A stretch of DNA of 64,000 nucleotides from G963676655 sp963678305 (GTDB lineage Bacteria; Verrucomicrobiota; Lentisphaeria; Victivallales; Victivallaceae), in contig CAXXVV010000011.1 in assembly GCA_963678305.2 (NCBI GenBank), positions 124,001 through 188,000 on the forward strand, read 5' to 3'. The position numbers and the translations under genes are program-made. The notes under the pieces are model-generated. The model was given only the letters and a program-made list of their open reading frames with translations, did no database searches and had not been told where the DNA came from. Of the stretch, positions 8,156 to 17,900 are shown piece by piece (within the stretch, counting starts at the first letter, position 1; the number at the start of each line of letters is the position of its first letter).

Positions 8156-9352
8156 ATGAAAAAAATATTATTACTGACCTTGATGACTGGCGGAGTCATT
8201 TCGTTTGGCGCCGCGCCTGCGGATGTGGTTGAGATGTGGAAATGCCCGATGCCTCAGAAGGGCGTGGCCGGAGCCGGTTACGAACCGGTAAAAGGAGTCG
8301 TTCACAGTCCGGTATTTAAAGCGACCATGGAAACCGGCGGCTATAACCACCATGCGAAGATAGTTCATTTCAAAGATAAATTCTACGCTATGTGGAGCAA
8401 TCATAAATACGGCGAGGATGGACCGGGACAGAAGATCTATTATTCTTCCTCTGATGACGGTAAAAAATGGATTCCTTTCAAGCTGCTATTCAGCTCGATG
8501 CACAAAGAAGCTCCATGGGGTAATGTCGGAATAAATCTAAGCGCTCAGAAATGGTTGGTGCAGAACGGCAAACTTTATGCCCAGGCATGGTGCGGGGAGA
8601 CTGTTGGTTGGTCGGACAGGAATAGAACCGCTACAAAGAAAAAACGTTCAAAAAAATTCTGTTTTGCCGTAAGGAAAAAATACCGGCCGCTATTCAGAGA
8701 GGTTTATCCTGATGGGAAACTTGGTCCGGTCGCAAGTTTCAGGCCGGAAGAGCTTCCGAAAGATATTCTGGTAAAAATTGCTGATGCGCAAAAAGTGTAT
8801 CCGGGGCTGAAACTGGAAAAAAGTCCTCTGAGGCTTGGAGACCTGATCAAAAGCTCAAAAAGACGGATGTGCGAACCGACCTGGTTTAAAAACAAGGAGG
8901 GGGAATATGTTATTCTCTTCCGTGATGACAGTTATTCACACCGCAAATGGGTTGCTTATTCCAAAGACGGTAAAAAGTGGACCGCGTTGAAACCGACCAA
9001 TATTCCGGATTCTCCGAGCGCAAGTATCAGTTTGACTTTAGACGACGGCACAATCCTGTTGATCGGCAATCACATGGCCCCGGAATTCGATAAAGATCAA
9101 CCAAGACACTTTGGCCGTGATCCTCTTATGGTTTCCATCAGTAAAGACGGCATGAACTTTACCAAATCATACGCGATTCGCAGCGGTCAGCAAAAATACA
9201 CTGTTCCAAAGAAGGTTGTGCGCGGTCGCGGGGGCGGAGCCCAGTATCCGTGTGCGATAATTGTCGGAAAGACAGTTTACGTTATTTATTCGCAGGGCAA
9301 AGAAGATATTTGGGTTTCATCATTCCCGGTTTCAGCAGTAAAGGGTAATTAA
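8156..9352 (+). CDS. Exported sialidase-like (BNR/Asp-box) protein 1
   Basis: The 398-residue protein has a Sec-type N-terminus (MKKILLLTLMTGGVISFGAA). Asp-box-like turns fit a six-bladed sialidase/BNR propeller: SSSDDGKKW at about residue 98, YSKDGKKWTA and SISKDGMNFTKS. Conserved blocks include GGYNHHAKI, YAMWSNHKYGEDGPGQ and VRGRGGGAQYP. It is closely paralogous to the next gene, two bases downstream. Exo-sialidase or another exo-glycosidase activity is inferred from fold and neighbours. I cannot see a complete catalytic arginine triad with certainty, so a binding-only role is possible. Confidence 0.7.
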   Translation: MKKILLLTLMTGGVISFGAAPADVVEMWKCPMPQKGVAGAGYEPVKGVVHSPVFKATMETGGYNHHAKIVHFKDKFYAMWSNHKYGEDGPGQKIYYSSSDDGKKWIPFKLLFSSMHKEAPWGNVGINLSAQKWLVQNGKLYAQAWCGETVGWSDRNRTATKKKRSKKFCFAVRKKYRPLFREVYPDGKLGPVASFRPEELPKDILVKIADAQKVYPGLKLEKSPLRLGDLIKSSKRRMCEPTWFKNKEGEYVILFRDDSYSHRKWVAYSKDGKKWTALKPTNIPDSPSASISLTLDDGTILLIGNHMAPEFDKDQPRHFGRDPLMVSISKDGMNFTKSYAIRSGQQKYTVPKKVVRGRGGGAQYPCAIIVGKTVYVIYSQGKEDIWVSSFPVSAVKGN

Positions 9353-9354
9353 AT

Positions 9355-10536
9355 ATGAAGGTGTTTATTTCAATATTGGCGGCATCAATGACCATAAGTT
9401 TTTCGGTAAATTCTGCCGATGTGGTAAAAATGTGGTATGCCGGGAAACCGGATATCAGCAAAGACAATGCGGGTTTTCCGGAAATTAAGGACATAGTACA
9501 TGCGCCGGTATTTTTGGCTGATGAGTCAAGAGGCGGGTATAATCACCATTCCAAGCTGATATATTTCAATAAAACATTTTACGCGATGTGGAGCAATCAG
9601 CGTTATGGCGAGGACGGTCCGGGGCAGCGGGTGCTTTACGCGACTTCGCCTGACGGTGTTAAATGGTCAAAGCCGAAAGAATTGTTTGCCTCTCCGGTGC
9701 CTGAAGCACCATGGGGTATGAAAGGCGTTCATCTGGCGGCCAATCGCTGGCGGGTATGGCATGGAAGACTTTTTGCCGGAGCCTGGTGCGGCGGGATCGA
9801 ATCGTTTCGGGACATGGACGACACCGAAAGAGTGGCAAAGCGTGATCGTAAGCACGAGTTTGCAGTGTTTAAATTTTATGGTATCATCTATCGGGAAATC
9901 AAGCCGGATGGTTCTTTAGGTAAGGTTTTTACGTTTATGAAAGAAAAACCGAAAGATCTGCTTTATGACTTTGTTGATGGCTCGAAGGTTGTTCCGGGTT
10001 TTGTTCCGATCGAGAAACCGGATTATGGCAAGGAGCGGGCCAATCGCAAACTTTGCGAATCGACCGAATATAAAGCGGCTGATGGAAAACGGGTGGTTCT
10101 GTTCCGGGATGGCAAATATTCCCATCGGCTGTACGTGAGTTTTTCCGACGATGGTAAAAAATGGAGTTTTCCTCTGCCGACCGATATTCCCGATTCTCCA
10201 AGTGAGAGTCGCGCCATGAATTTGACTGACGGCACCACATTATTGGTCGGCAATCAGATGGCCGGAGCCTTTGATAACCCGCAGAAGCGGCATTACGGGC
10301 GGACTCCGTTAATGGTTTCGGTTAGCCAGGGTGGATATAAATTTGACCGCGCTTATGCGATTCGCAGCGGAAAACAGGAGTTTACTATTCCCCGTAGAGT
10401 TGTCCGGGGACGGGGAGGCGGCGGACAGTATCCATACCCGATCTGCGTCGGGGATAAAGTTTACGTCATGTATTCAATGGGCAAAGAGGATATCTGGGTT
10501 TCTTCATTCCCGCTTAAATCTATAGGACTCAAATGA
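9355..10536 (+). CDS. Exported sialidase-like (BNR/Asp-box) protein 2
   Basis: This 393-residue tandem paralog of the preceding protein has a signal peptide (MKVFISILAASMTISFSVNS). It shares the GGYNHHSKL, YAMWSNQRYGEDGPGQ, DIPDSPS, AIRSGKQ and VRGRGGGGQYP blocks and ends in KEDIWVSSFP, as its sister does. Asp-box turns include SDDGKKWSF. It is separated from the first copy by 2 bp and overlaps the SGNH hydrolase by 4 bp (ATGA), so it is part of one transcript. Two copies suggest linkage or O-acetylation specificity differences, but this is inference. Confidence 0.7.
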   Translation: MKVFISILAASMTISFSVNSADVVKMWYAGKPDISKDNAGFPEIKDIVHAPVFLADESRGGYNHHSKLIYFNKTFYAMWSNQRYGEDGPGQRVLYATSPDGVKWSKPKELFASPVPEAPWGMKGVHLAANRWRVWHGRLFAGAWCGGIESFRDMDDTERVAKRDRKHEFAVFKFYGIIYREIKPDGSLGKVFTFMKEKPKDLLYDFVDGSKVVPGFVPIEKPDYGKERANRKLCESTEYKAADGKRVVLFRDGKYSHRLYVSFSDDGKKWSFPLPTDIPDSPSESRAMNLTDGTTLLVGNQMAGAFDNPQKRHYGRTPLMVSVSQGGYKFDRAYAIRSGKQEFTIPRRVVRGRGGGGQYPYPICVGDKVYVMYSMGKEDIWVSSFPLKSIGLK

Positions 10537-11537
10537 TCAGGTTTATACTGACAATGCTCTTTGTTGCGGTGATGCCGTTGATTCACGGCAAATCAGCGCC
10601 CAAGGAAATGAATATTCTGTTCCTGGGGAACAGTTTTACTTTCAGGAATAATTTGCCAATGCTGGTTAAGCAGGTATTTGAAGAAGGGAATCCGGGACTG
10701 AAAGTGCATGTAGAGAAAGTTACTTACGGCGGACAGGACATTTACCGGCACAGCGAATGGTATTTTTCTGAGACGTTTATCCGGTTGAATTCGATTACGG
10801 TTCCGGAGGTAGAACGAATAATTCAAAAACAGCGTGAACTTCTGCGGCGGTCGCAGGCTCCGATCGAATATGCCGCTTACTGTAAAGCGACCGGAATAAA
10901 AATGGAATCCTGGAAAAAACTGAAAATCAAACTTGAACGGAGTATCAGAAATCAACAGGCATTGATTGAACGGATCAAAAAAAATCGCAGGTTTAAATGG
11001 GATTATATCGTTTTGCAGTCCTGGCGGGATATTGTTGATGATCCGGAGCAGGGATATGTGAAGTATGTGAAAAAACTTGCCGCGGTTGCCGCGAAAGAAC
11101 ATATTAAGCCGGTTTTGTATATAACTGCTCCTTACGCACAGAATCAAAGTCCGGTCAAGGCTCCGGTCGCTGTCGCGCGTACGGATATGGAATTGAAAGT
11201 GGCGCGTGAATTGGCAGATAAAGTTGCTGCATTTGCGGTGGTCCCGGTACCTCTGGCATTGAAAAAGATACAATCAGGGGGGACTGATTTAAAGTTCCGC
11301 TATGTCAATGATTTTCATCCAAACCAGTATTGCGCGTTCTTGACCGCGAATATGTTTTACACAGCATTTTTCAAGCGCAGCCCGAAAGGTCTGAAATTTA
11401 ATAAAGTGGTCGGATGCAATGCCAAAAATAATAAAGGCCCCGACGGCAAAGAACGTACGGTAGTATTTGATGACATGACTAAAGAGTATTTACAGAAAAT
11501 GGCTTTTGAGTCGGTTGAAGAGTTTGATAAACGATAA
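10533..11537 (+). CDS. Exported SGNH/GDSL-like hydrolase
   Basis: The 334-residue protein has a signal peptide ending near HGKS. The block-I nucleophile context is ILFLGNSFTFRNNLP (GNS replacing GDS), a Gly block is YGGQDIYRHSEW, an oxyanion-type block is DYIVLQSW and the C-terminal His block is DFHPNQYCAF. SGNH enzymes are esterases or lipases. In this operon a sialate- or sugar-O-acetylesterase role would fit. A charged helical insertion (about residues 90-150, rich in Arg/Lys/Glu) separates blocks I and III. It is translationally coupled to the upstream gene by ATGA. Confidence 0.7.
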   Translation: MIRFILTMLFVAVMPLIHGKSAPKEMNILFLGNSFTFRNNLPMLVKQVFEEGNPGLKVHVEKVTYGGQDIYRHSEWYFSETFIRLNSITVPEVERIIQKQRELLRRSQAPIEYAAYCKATGIKMESWKKLKIKLERSIRNQQALIERIKKNRRFKWDYIVLQSWRDIVDDPEQGYVKYVKKLAAVAAKEHIKPVLYITAPYAQNQSPVKAPVAVARTDMELKVARELADKVAAFAVVPVPLALKKIQSGGTDLKFRYVNDFHPNQYCAFLTANMFYTAFFKRSPKGLKFNKVVGCNAKNNKGPDGKERTVVFDDMTKEYLQKMAFESVEEFDKR

Positions 11538-11555
11538 CAGAGCAAGGAAGACGTA

Positions 11556-13043
11556 ATGGGCATAAGAACCTGGGATCTGGTAGTTGTTATTTTGTATATG
11601 CTGGGAACCGCGGCAATAGGGGTTTATTTTTCAAAACGTAATAAAAATACAGAGGAATATTTTCTCGGGGGACGCTCATTTCCCGGATGGGCTATTGGAC
11701 TCTCCATGATTGGGACTTCAATCAGTTCAATTACTTTTCTTGCTTTGCCTGCAGCTGCTTTCGCGCTTGACTGGCGCCAAAGCAGTACCTATCTGACCCT
11801 GCCGTTAATTTGTGCGCTTGCGGTTATTTTTTTCATCCCGATCTTCCGTAAGAAAAAAATAACCTCAGCCTATGAATACCTGGAGGATCGTTTCGGGGCG
11901 GGAGCCAGAATATATGGATCAATATGTTTCCTGGTCGGGGAGTCTCTGCGTCTGGGGACGGTCCTGTTCCTGTTGTCTATCCCGATCAGCCTGATGACTG
12001 GATTCGGGATTAATACGGTTATCATTGTCACCGGGGTTTTTATCGCCTTTTATACGATTGCCGGCGGAATTGACGCGGTTATCTGGACCGATGTGATTCA
12101 GTCGTTTGTCCTGTGGCTGGGCGGGGCTTTTGTAGTTGTTTTTTTACTGTGTAATGTTCCGGGGGGATTCGGCGGAATAGTTGAAACCGGTATGCGGTTC
12201 AATAAATTCAGTCTGGGGCCGCTCGATTTTGATCTGAAACAGCGTACTTTCTATGTTCTGATCATCATGGGGGTTTTCTCCTGGATGTATATGTATACTT
12301 CTAATCAGAATGTTATCCAGCGATATCTGGCGGCAAAATCCACTCGTGAAGCCCGCAAGGCGACGATTATCTGTGCCTGCGGCAGCCTCCCGACATGGTT
12401 TACTTTTTATTTTATCGGAACCGGCTTGTTCGTCTATTTTAAAAATTTTCCTGATCCGCAGGTCGTAAAAATGGCTTCGGATGAAGTCTTCCCGTATTTT
12501 ATCCTTAACATGTTGCCTCAGGGAATTGCCGGACTGATCATCGCCGGGGTTCTGGCTGCGGCGATGAGTTCTCTTGATTCCAGTCTGAACTCTTTTTCCG
12601 CTATATGCACCACAGACTTCCTGAAGCGTTTTATTGCTCCAAACCGGAGCGAACGGTTTTATATTATCAGCGCCAAGCTGTTCAGTGTCCTGGCAATGGT
12701 GTTGATGATTGTCGGTGCTTTGATCTTCGCGAATATTCCCAAGGAAAGCATGTTCGACCTTGGGTTCATAATGGGAGGATTATTGTGTATGTTGGTTTTG
12801 AGCTTTTTTGTTCTTGGAATATTCTTCCCGTTTGTCAAGTGCCGGGCCTTATGGATCGGTTTTGTGACGGCTCTTCTGGTAAACATATATTTGGTTTTAT
12901 GCTATTTCAATTGGCTGCCGGAAAGCCTGGATTTGAAAATCCATGTCTACTGGAACAGTGTCATATGCAAATCAACTATGATAATTGTTGCGGTTGTCTC
13001 TGCTCTGGTCTGGCCGGAAAAAGACTCGGCGGAAACAGAGTAA
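11556..13043 (+). CDS. Sodium:solute symporter (SSS family)
   Basis: This 495-residue polytopic inner-membrane protein has about 13 hydrophobic helices. The SSS signature is clear: EEYFLGGRSFPGWAIGLSMI, then TSISSITFLALPAAAF, YEYLEDRFGAGARIYGS, a GGIDAVIWTDVIQ stretch and the Na2-site serines in AAAMSSLDSSLNSFSAI. SSS proteins import sugars, sialic acids or amino acids with Na+. As the last gene of the lyase/sialidase-like operon it probably imports the released sugar acid. GGAAG precedes the ATG. Confidence 0.85.
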   Translation: MGIRTWDLVVVILYMLGTAAIGVYFSKRNKNTEEYFLGGRSFPGWAIGLSMIGTSISSITFLALPAAAFALDWRQSSTYLTLPLICALAVIFFIPIFRKKKITSAYEYLEDRFGAGARIYGSICFLVGESLRLGTVLFLLSIPISLMTGFGINTVIIVTGVFIAFYTIAGGIDAVIWTDVIQSFVLWLGGAFVVVFLLCNVPGGFGGIVETGMRFNKFSLGPLDFDLKQRTFYVLIIMGVFSWMYMYTSNQNVIQRYLAAKSTREARKATIICACGSLPTWFTFYFIGTGLFVYFKNFPDPQVVKMASDEVFPYFILNMLPQGIAGLIIAGVLAAAMSSLDSSLNSFSAICTTDFLKRFIAPNRSERFYIISAKLFSVLAMVLMIVGALIFANIPKESMFDLGFIMGGLLCMLVLSFFVLGIFFPFVKCRALWIGFVTALLVNIYLVLCYFNWLPESLDLKIHVYWNSVICKSTMIIVAVVSALVWPEKDSAETE

Positions 13044-14041
13044 AGCATAAACCGGAAAATCTTACTCTTGATATGATTGATAATTAATGATTTGTCGGGA
13101 GTTTGATATTCCTATTCCTTATAATTATAAGAGCTGATTTGTGGAATTACTAATTATTGAATACTTTTTCCTTTCTAATTTATAAAAGCTGCGGCCCTGA
13201 TAATGAATAAAAAAACTTACACAAATATTACAATAATAAAACAACTATGAAATAAATAATGCTTATGTTTTATTATTAAAATATTATGAATAGCATACTG
13301 TAAAACCGGCAAAAGATATTTATTATTGTATGCAATTTTCTTATCAAGAATATAATTAATAAAGCTAAAAAGGTTTTTGGTTCCAATTTTAACTCAAAAA
13401 AAGACTCAAAAATAAAAACAATAAAAAAAGTCTACTAAAATTAAGCTAAAAGTTTTACAGGTTAAAGACTTAAGAGGTGTTTTTTTGTACCTCAAAATGA
13501 GGTAAAGAGGTTTTTATATTAAAAAAAAGGCTATATTTTTTGAAAAAAAACTGACTTTTCGTAAAAAAAGGCTTGATTTCAATAAATTGCAAGTTTATAG
13601 TTAAGTAAGGTCTTCTACTTTCAGACACTGAGACTAGAGTGTTTGGCAAGAGGATTTAAGGTTGTTAAATGCGTTTCATTTTACAGGTTTTTTTATCGGT
13701 AATATGGAAAGCATTTATTTGTGACCCGTTATAGAGGGCAAAATAAGGATAATGGATTTACAGGGACTTACTCTATTTTTTAGGAGGAATAGATTATAAT
13801 GATCAACAGGGACATAATGTCTGCACTGCCTGGAGCTATAAAAGCTGATGTTCTGCTTCATTTTGTCATGTATTCTGTTTCTAACTAATAAAACAAGGGG
13901 GATGGCATGATAAAACTTTATTCAATAAATAAAATAAAAATTTTAATACAACTTCTATCATAAGAGGGAGGTGGCTTGGAAAAAAGATTTTAATTAATAA
14001 AGTTACTTTATTAACAACTCTAACAAAATAAGGAAATAAGC
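13044..14041 (+). other. AT-rich intergenic region upstream of the secretion locus
   Basis: About 1 kb with many A/T runs and no long ORF. It contains a set of overlapping short inverted repeats at 13474-13511 (three GAGGT and one ACCTC element). Further on come three purine-rich Shine-Dalgarno-like sequences (13782-13787, about 13894-13902 and 13964-13972), each followed by a start codon and a very short ORF. I see no confident promoter by eye. The region is probably the leader or regulatory region of the operon beginning at 14042. Confidence 0.5.
13799..13888 (+). CDS. Candidate 29-residue leader/small ORF
   Basis: An ATG at 13799 follows AGGAGG (13782-13787) with an 11-base spacer and opens a 29-codon frame ending in TAA at 13886-13888. 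The predicted peptide begins MINRDIMSALPG and has a hydrophobic C-terminal half. The strong ribosome-binding site is the main support. The spacer is longer than optimal and coding potential cannot be judged at this length. A second candidate of 18 codons follows at 13907-13963 behind AAGGGGGA. Confidence 0.3.
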   Translation: MINRDIMSALPGAIKADVLLHFVMYSVSN

Positions 14042-14308
14042 ATGCAAAAAAAAGAAATTTTCGCAGACGGGATCGGGCAAATTCATTTCGCAGGGGGAAT
14101 GGTGCGCTATGATTTTGTTACTCTTCAACCGGAAGAAGGTAAAGATCCGGTTCCGCAATCAAATATTCGTGTTATCATGCCCCCTCAAGGTTTCTTGAAC
14201 GCTTTCAATTCAATGCAGCAGCTGATCGATAAACTGCTTGATGCTGGTGTCTTGCAGAAAAATGAAGCGGCGGCTCCCGCAGCTGATGATAAGAAGAAGA
14301 AAAAATAA
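14042..14308 (+). CDS. Small conserved-looking protein of unknown function upstream of the giant secreted protein
   Basis: This 88-residue protein has a compact folded-looking core (IFADGIGQIHFAGGMVRYDF ... RVIMPPQGFLNAFNSMQQLI) and a C-terminal Ala/Lys tail ending in five lysines. There is no signal peptide or membrane segment, so it is probably cytoplasmic. The 'VRYDF...RVIMPP..F' pattern is loosely reminiscent of the DUF3467 type of small beta-strand protein, but this is a weak visual resemblance. AAGGA precedes the ATG. It is 12 bp from the next gene and is followed by the 10-kb gene, so a role in the expression or export of that protein is plausible but unproven. Confidence 0.65.
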   Translation: MQKKEIFADGIGQIHFAGGMVRYDFVTLQPEEGKDPVPQSNIRVIMPPQGFLNAFNSMQQLIDKLLDAGVLQKNEAAAPAADDKKKKK

Positions 14309-14320
14309 ATTTAATATACC

Positions 14321-14866
14321 ATGCTAAGTTTTATTAAATACAATTCTCCAATTCAGTCCAGTGAATTTATTTCGATGAATTCTCTGGCTTTTCCCGTTTC
14401 CGGAGCTTTTGATTCCGATGCGGGTATTGAGTGGCGAATGATGTCTTTAATTACGATGCATGATTTATTCTCGCATATTTCCGACCAGTCGCAATTCACG
14501 TTCCAACAGGAAAACGCTTTTATTGCCGATTTTCAGTCCATTCAAGAGAAATCAATTTCTCTTGCCGGCTTGAAAGTCCGCGATGCTGATGCGGTGTCTT
14601 TTTTCGAAAAGTCAAACTCAGTATTGAGCGACGATATTTATTTTAGTATCGCAGTCCCGTTCGAGCAGGCTTCGGCCGATTGCTGGCTGATTATTGATTC
14701 CGAGCGAGCGGAGTCTTTTATCGTTACTGTTTTCGGGATGTTTTCTTCCGAAGACAACGGATTGCGAATCACCAATCAAATGTCGCGTTGCTTTTTACGC
14801 CAGAGGAGTGAAAGTATCGGGACAGGGCGGCTGATTTGCCTTCTGAAACAGCAATTCAATTTATAA
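14321..14866 (+). CDS. Hypothetical protein between the small ORF and the giant gene
   Basis: The 181-residue protein matches no family I recognise. There is no signal peptide and no transmembrane helix. It is mixed alpha/beta with several aromatic and Ser-rich stretches and two cysteines in the last third. The ATG has no obvious Shine-Dalgarno, which with the 12-bp gap suggests coupling to the upstream gene. A 44-bp gap separates it from the giant repeat protein. Codon use looks like its neighbours. By position it may be a chaperone or regulator for the secreted substrate. That is a guess from context. Confidence 0.55.
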   Translation: MLSFIKYNSPIQSSEFISMNSLAFPVSGAFDSDAGIEWRMMSLITMHDLFSHISDQSQFTFQQENAFIADFQSIQEKSISLAGLKVRDADAVSFFEKSNSVLSDDIYFSIAVPFEQASADCWLIIDSERAESFIVTVFGMFSSEDNGLRITNQMSRCFLRQRSESIGTGRLICLLKQQFNL

Positions 14867-14910
14867 CATAAACCCAAATGAAGCAACTAACAACTTAAGG
14901 AGTTTGCATC

Positions 14911-17900
14911 ATGGCTACAACAATCACAAACAAATCGACCAATCCGTTCTACCTGGTAGACCCGGTAACCTATGCGGAATTCGCAGACAGGATCGTCGTG
15001 TATACCTCAGCGGAACCTGGTGCTGAACTTATCGGCTCTGGCATTAACCCAACCGTTAGACTTGTTGCGGCCGACGTCAATACTGATGTCGCAGGAAGTA
15101 CTGATATCACTCTTACCAATATGACCGTAAGACAGGGCGTTTACGGCGGTATTATCGTCTCAAGTAACGCTGACCCGGCAAAACCCAAAATCTCCAAAAA
15201 ATATATCGATACCGTGACCGCAGAGCTGGCCGGTGATACCAGTGTTACCATCCAGAATGGTAGCTACAAGGAAATCTACGGCGGCGGCGGCGGCTTCAAC
15301 TCCACTGTTACCGGCGATGCGATGGTCAATTATTACGGTGGAAATGCTAGCGCAATTTATGGCGGCGGCAGTGATGGCGCGATTGTCGAAGGTGATGCTA
15401 GCGTGAATATTATCGGCAGTCCTGCCGGTGGTAGAATCAGTAAAATCTACGGCGGCGGTAAAGACGCGATTGTTCTTGGCGATACAACTGTTACTTTCAG
15501 TTCCGATGCCAACCTGATCAATTTTACCGGAACCGTTTACGGCGGTGGCAAAGGTAAAAAATCTGTTGTCGGTGGTGATCGTACTTTGGTGTTTGATAAT
15601 TACTCCGGTGATTTCAATGCTTCAATCAAAGATTTCACCAATATTCAATTTATTGGTTCAACGACTGTAACTGTTAACAAAAAACTCGATAAGAGCGTTT
15701 CAGGCGCTATTTACGAGTTTGTCCTGACTGACGAATCTCTGCAGAACGTCAACGCAATGCTGACCCTGACTAAGAAACATGACGCCATCAATAATGTTGT
15801 CGTCACCATCGAGTCTCAGGAAATGGTTAACAGCGGCGGAACGGTTTATCTCATCGAAAGCAGCTTCTTCCGTGCAGCCAATTCTTTCAATGCCAGCACA
15901 GTACTGGTACAGAACAGCAGCGGACAGCAAATCAGTGAAGTCGCCTATAATATCATTTATGAATTTGATAAGAGAGAAGGCGGCAGTGTCGCAATTGAAT
16001 ATCTCGGCGGCAATTTGATCCTTGACGGAACTGAAACCGAAAAAGTTATCCTGTCCGACGCAGATGACGAAGTCAACATTGTTGGCGGAACTCTGATGGC
16101 CGGTCTTGATACTGACGGCGGCGATGATATCGTCAATGTTCAGAGCGGGTCAACCGTTAACGGCGGTCTCAGCACTGGTACTGGCGATGATACCCTGTAC
16201 ATCCAAAAAGATACTCAGGTCAACGGTTATATTAATATGGATGGCGGCAATGACCGTCTGGTCGTCAATGAAAGCGCCAGCCTCAGCTCTGACGTTATCA
16301 TGGGCGATGGCGAAAACACCATTGATGTCAACCGCTATGCTACTATCACTGGTCGAATCATCCTCGAAGATGGCTCAACCAATGTTGTGAATGTCAAAGG
16401 CGGCGGTATTTCCGGTGTTGACAGTGGTGACAGCACTACTACAAACACTTTCATCTTTGATGGCTTCTATGATAACAGTTATGTCTGCACTGACTGTTCT
16501 TTCGAATATGAACGTTATTCTGGTGGCGTCGGTTCCTGGCAGGAAGTTTTCATTCCTGATTACGACTATTATGATAACGGCTATTATGTTTCTGTATTTG
16601 TTCGTGAAGACCTGGTTCTCGGGGACTCACAGGATACGGTTATTTTCAACTCCAATGCTGCAGTTGACAACGTCTTCATGGGCGGCGGCAATGACGTACT
16701 GATCATCAATAACGATGCTTTCATTTCTGAATCAATTTATATGGGCGATGGCGATGACCTCCTGATAATTGATGAAGATATTCCGGAAAACAGCATTGAT
16801 GATATCTACCTTGGGGCCGGTAATGACGTTCTTGAACTGGGAACTTCTCACTTCTCACAGCTTTATGCGAATGAAGGCGAAAATGTCATTATTGCCAAAA
16901 CTCACATGACTATCGATGCTGAATTCATGAACCTGGGTGCTACCGGTTCTGTTCTGGTTATTGATAACGGCGCAATCGTTGAGGTTACCGGCATGTCTCT
17001 CGGTAATTTCCTGAGCGTTCAAAATGAAGCTGTTTACCTTGATCAAAACGCTTCTGTTATCAGCCATGGCATGCAGTTCATTCAGAATTACACCGGCCAC
17101 ATGACCGTTGCAAGCGAAAACGACCTGGTCATTCAGGCTGCTCCGGGCCTTATCCCGACAGCTGTTGCGCCTTATATCAACACATTCACTACTGGTGTTG
17201 ACTCGTCCGAAATTTACGGCGGTGCCGGACTTTGGGTTCAGGAAGGTGCAAACGTTCTTGACAGCGAATTGACTTTTGTCGGTGATGCTGATGTTGACGG
17301 TACTGTTGAGTCTTCCGATCTGATGGCAGCTAATGCCGTAATCGGTGAAGCAGGTACTGTAGTTGACAGCGTCGTCGAAGTCTCCGGCGATGTGGATGTT
17401 GACGGTACTGTCGACAGCAGTGATATTCTGGCCGGCGGCGTGGTTGGCATTAACGGTTCACTTCTTGACAGTACGGTTGAAGCCCAGGTCATTGATGTGG
17501 ACGGAGTTGTTACCAACAGTGACTTGTCCGCAACCTGGATCAATGTTAATGTCGGTTCTCTCACCGGTTCTTTGACTGCTACTGGCGACGTTGACTTTTC
17601 TGTTGATTTCTTCAACGATCAGTTGGTCGTCGATGCACCTCGGATTGAATTAACCACCGATGGCATCCTGGTTACGATTGCTACTACAACTGCTACTACT
17701 TATGACTTGAATAACGATGCATTGCTCGTTCAGGTTGATGATGATGCGGTTGTTGCCGGCCCGATCACTATGGATGTTGATCTTGGCGCTCTGGGCTGGA
17801 CCAATGTCATTCTTACCGGTACTGTTGATGCTGATGTTGCTTTTGATGGTAACACGGTTATCTTCGCCGGCGGTGCGCCTCTTAATGAAGTATTCTCCGG

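Noticed and set aside
17238..17615. Long minus-strand frames within the giant gene (also 18516-18992 and 23895-24386)
   Set aside because: They arise from the Asp/Gly/Thr-rich repeat codons read in reverse; composition is Ser/Pro/Thr-rich without motifs, and the plus-strand frame is unbroken for 10 kb.
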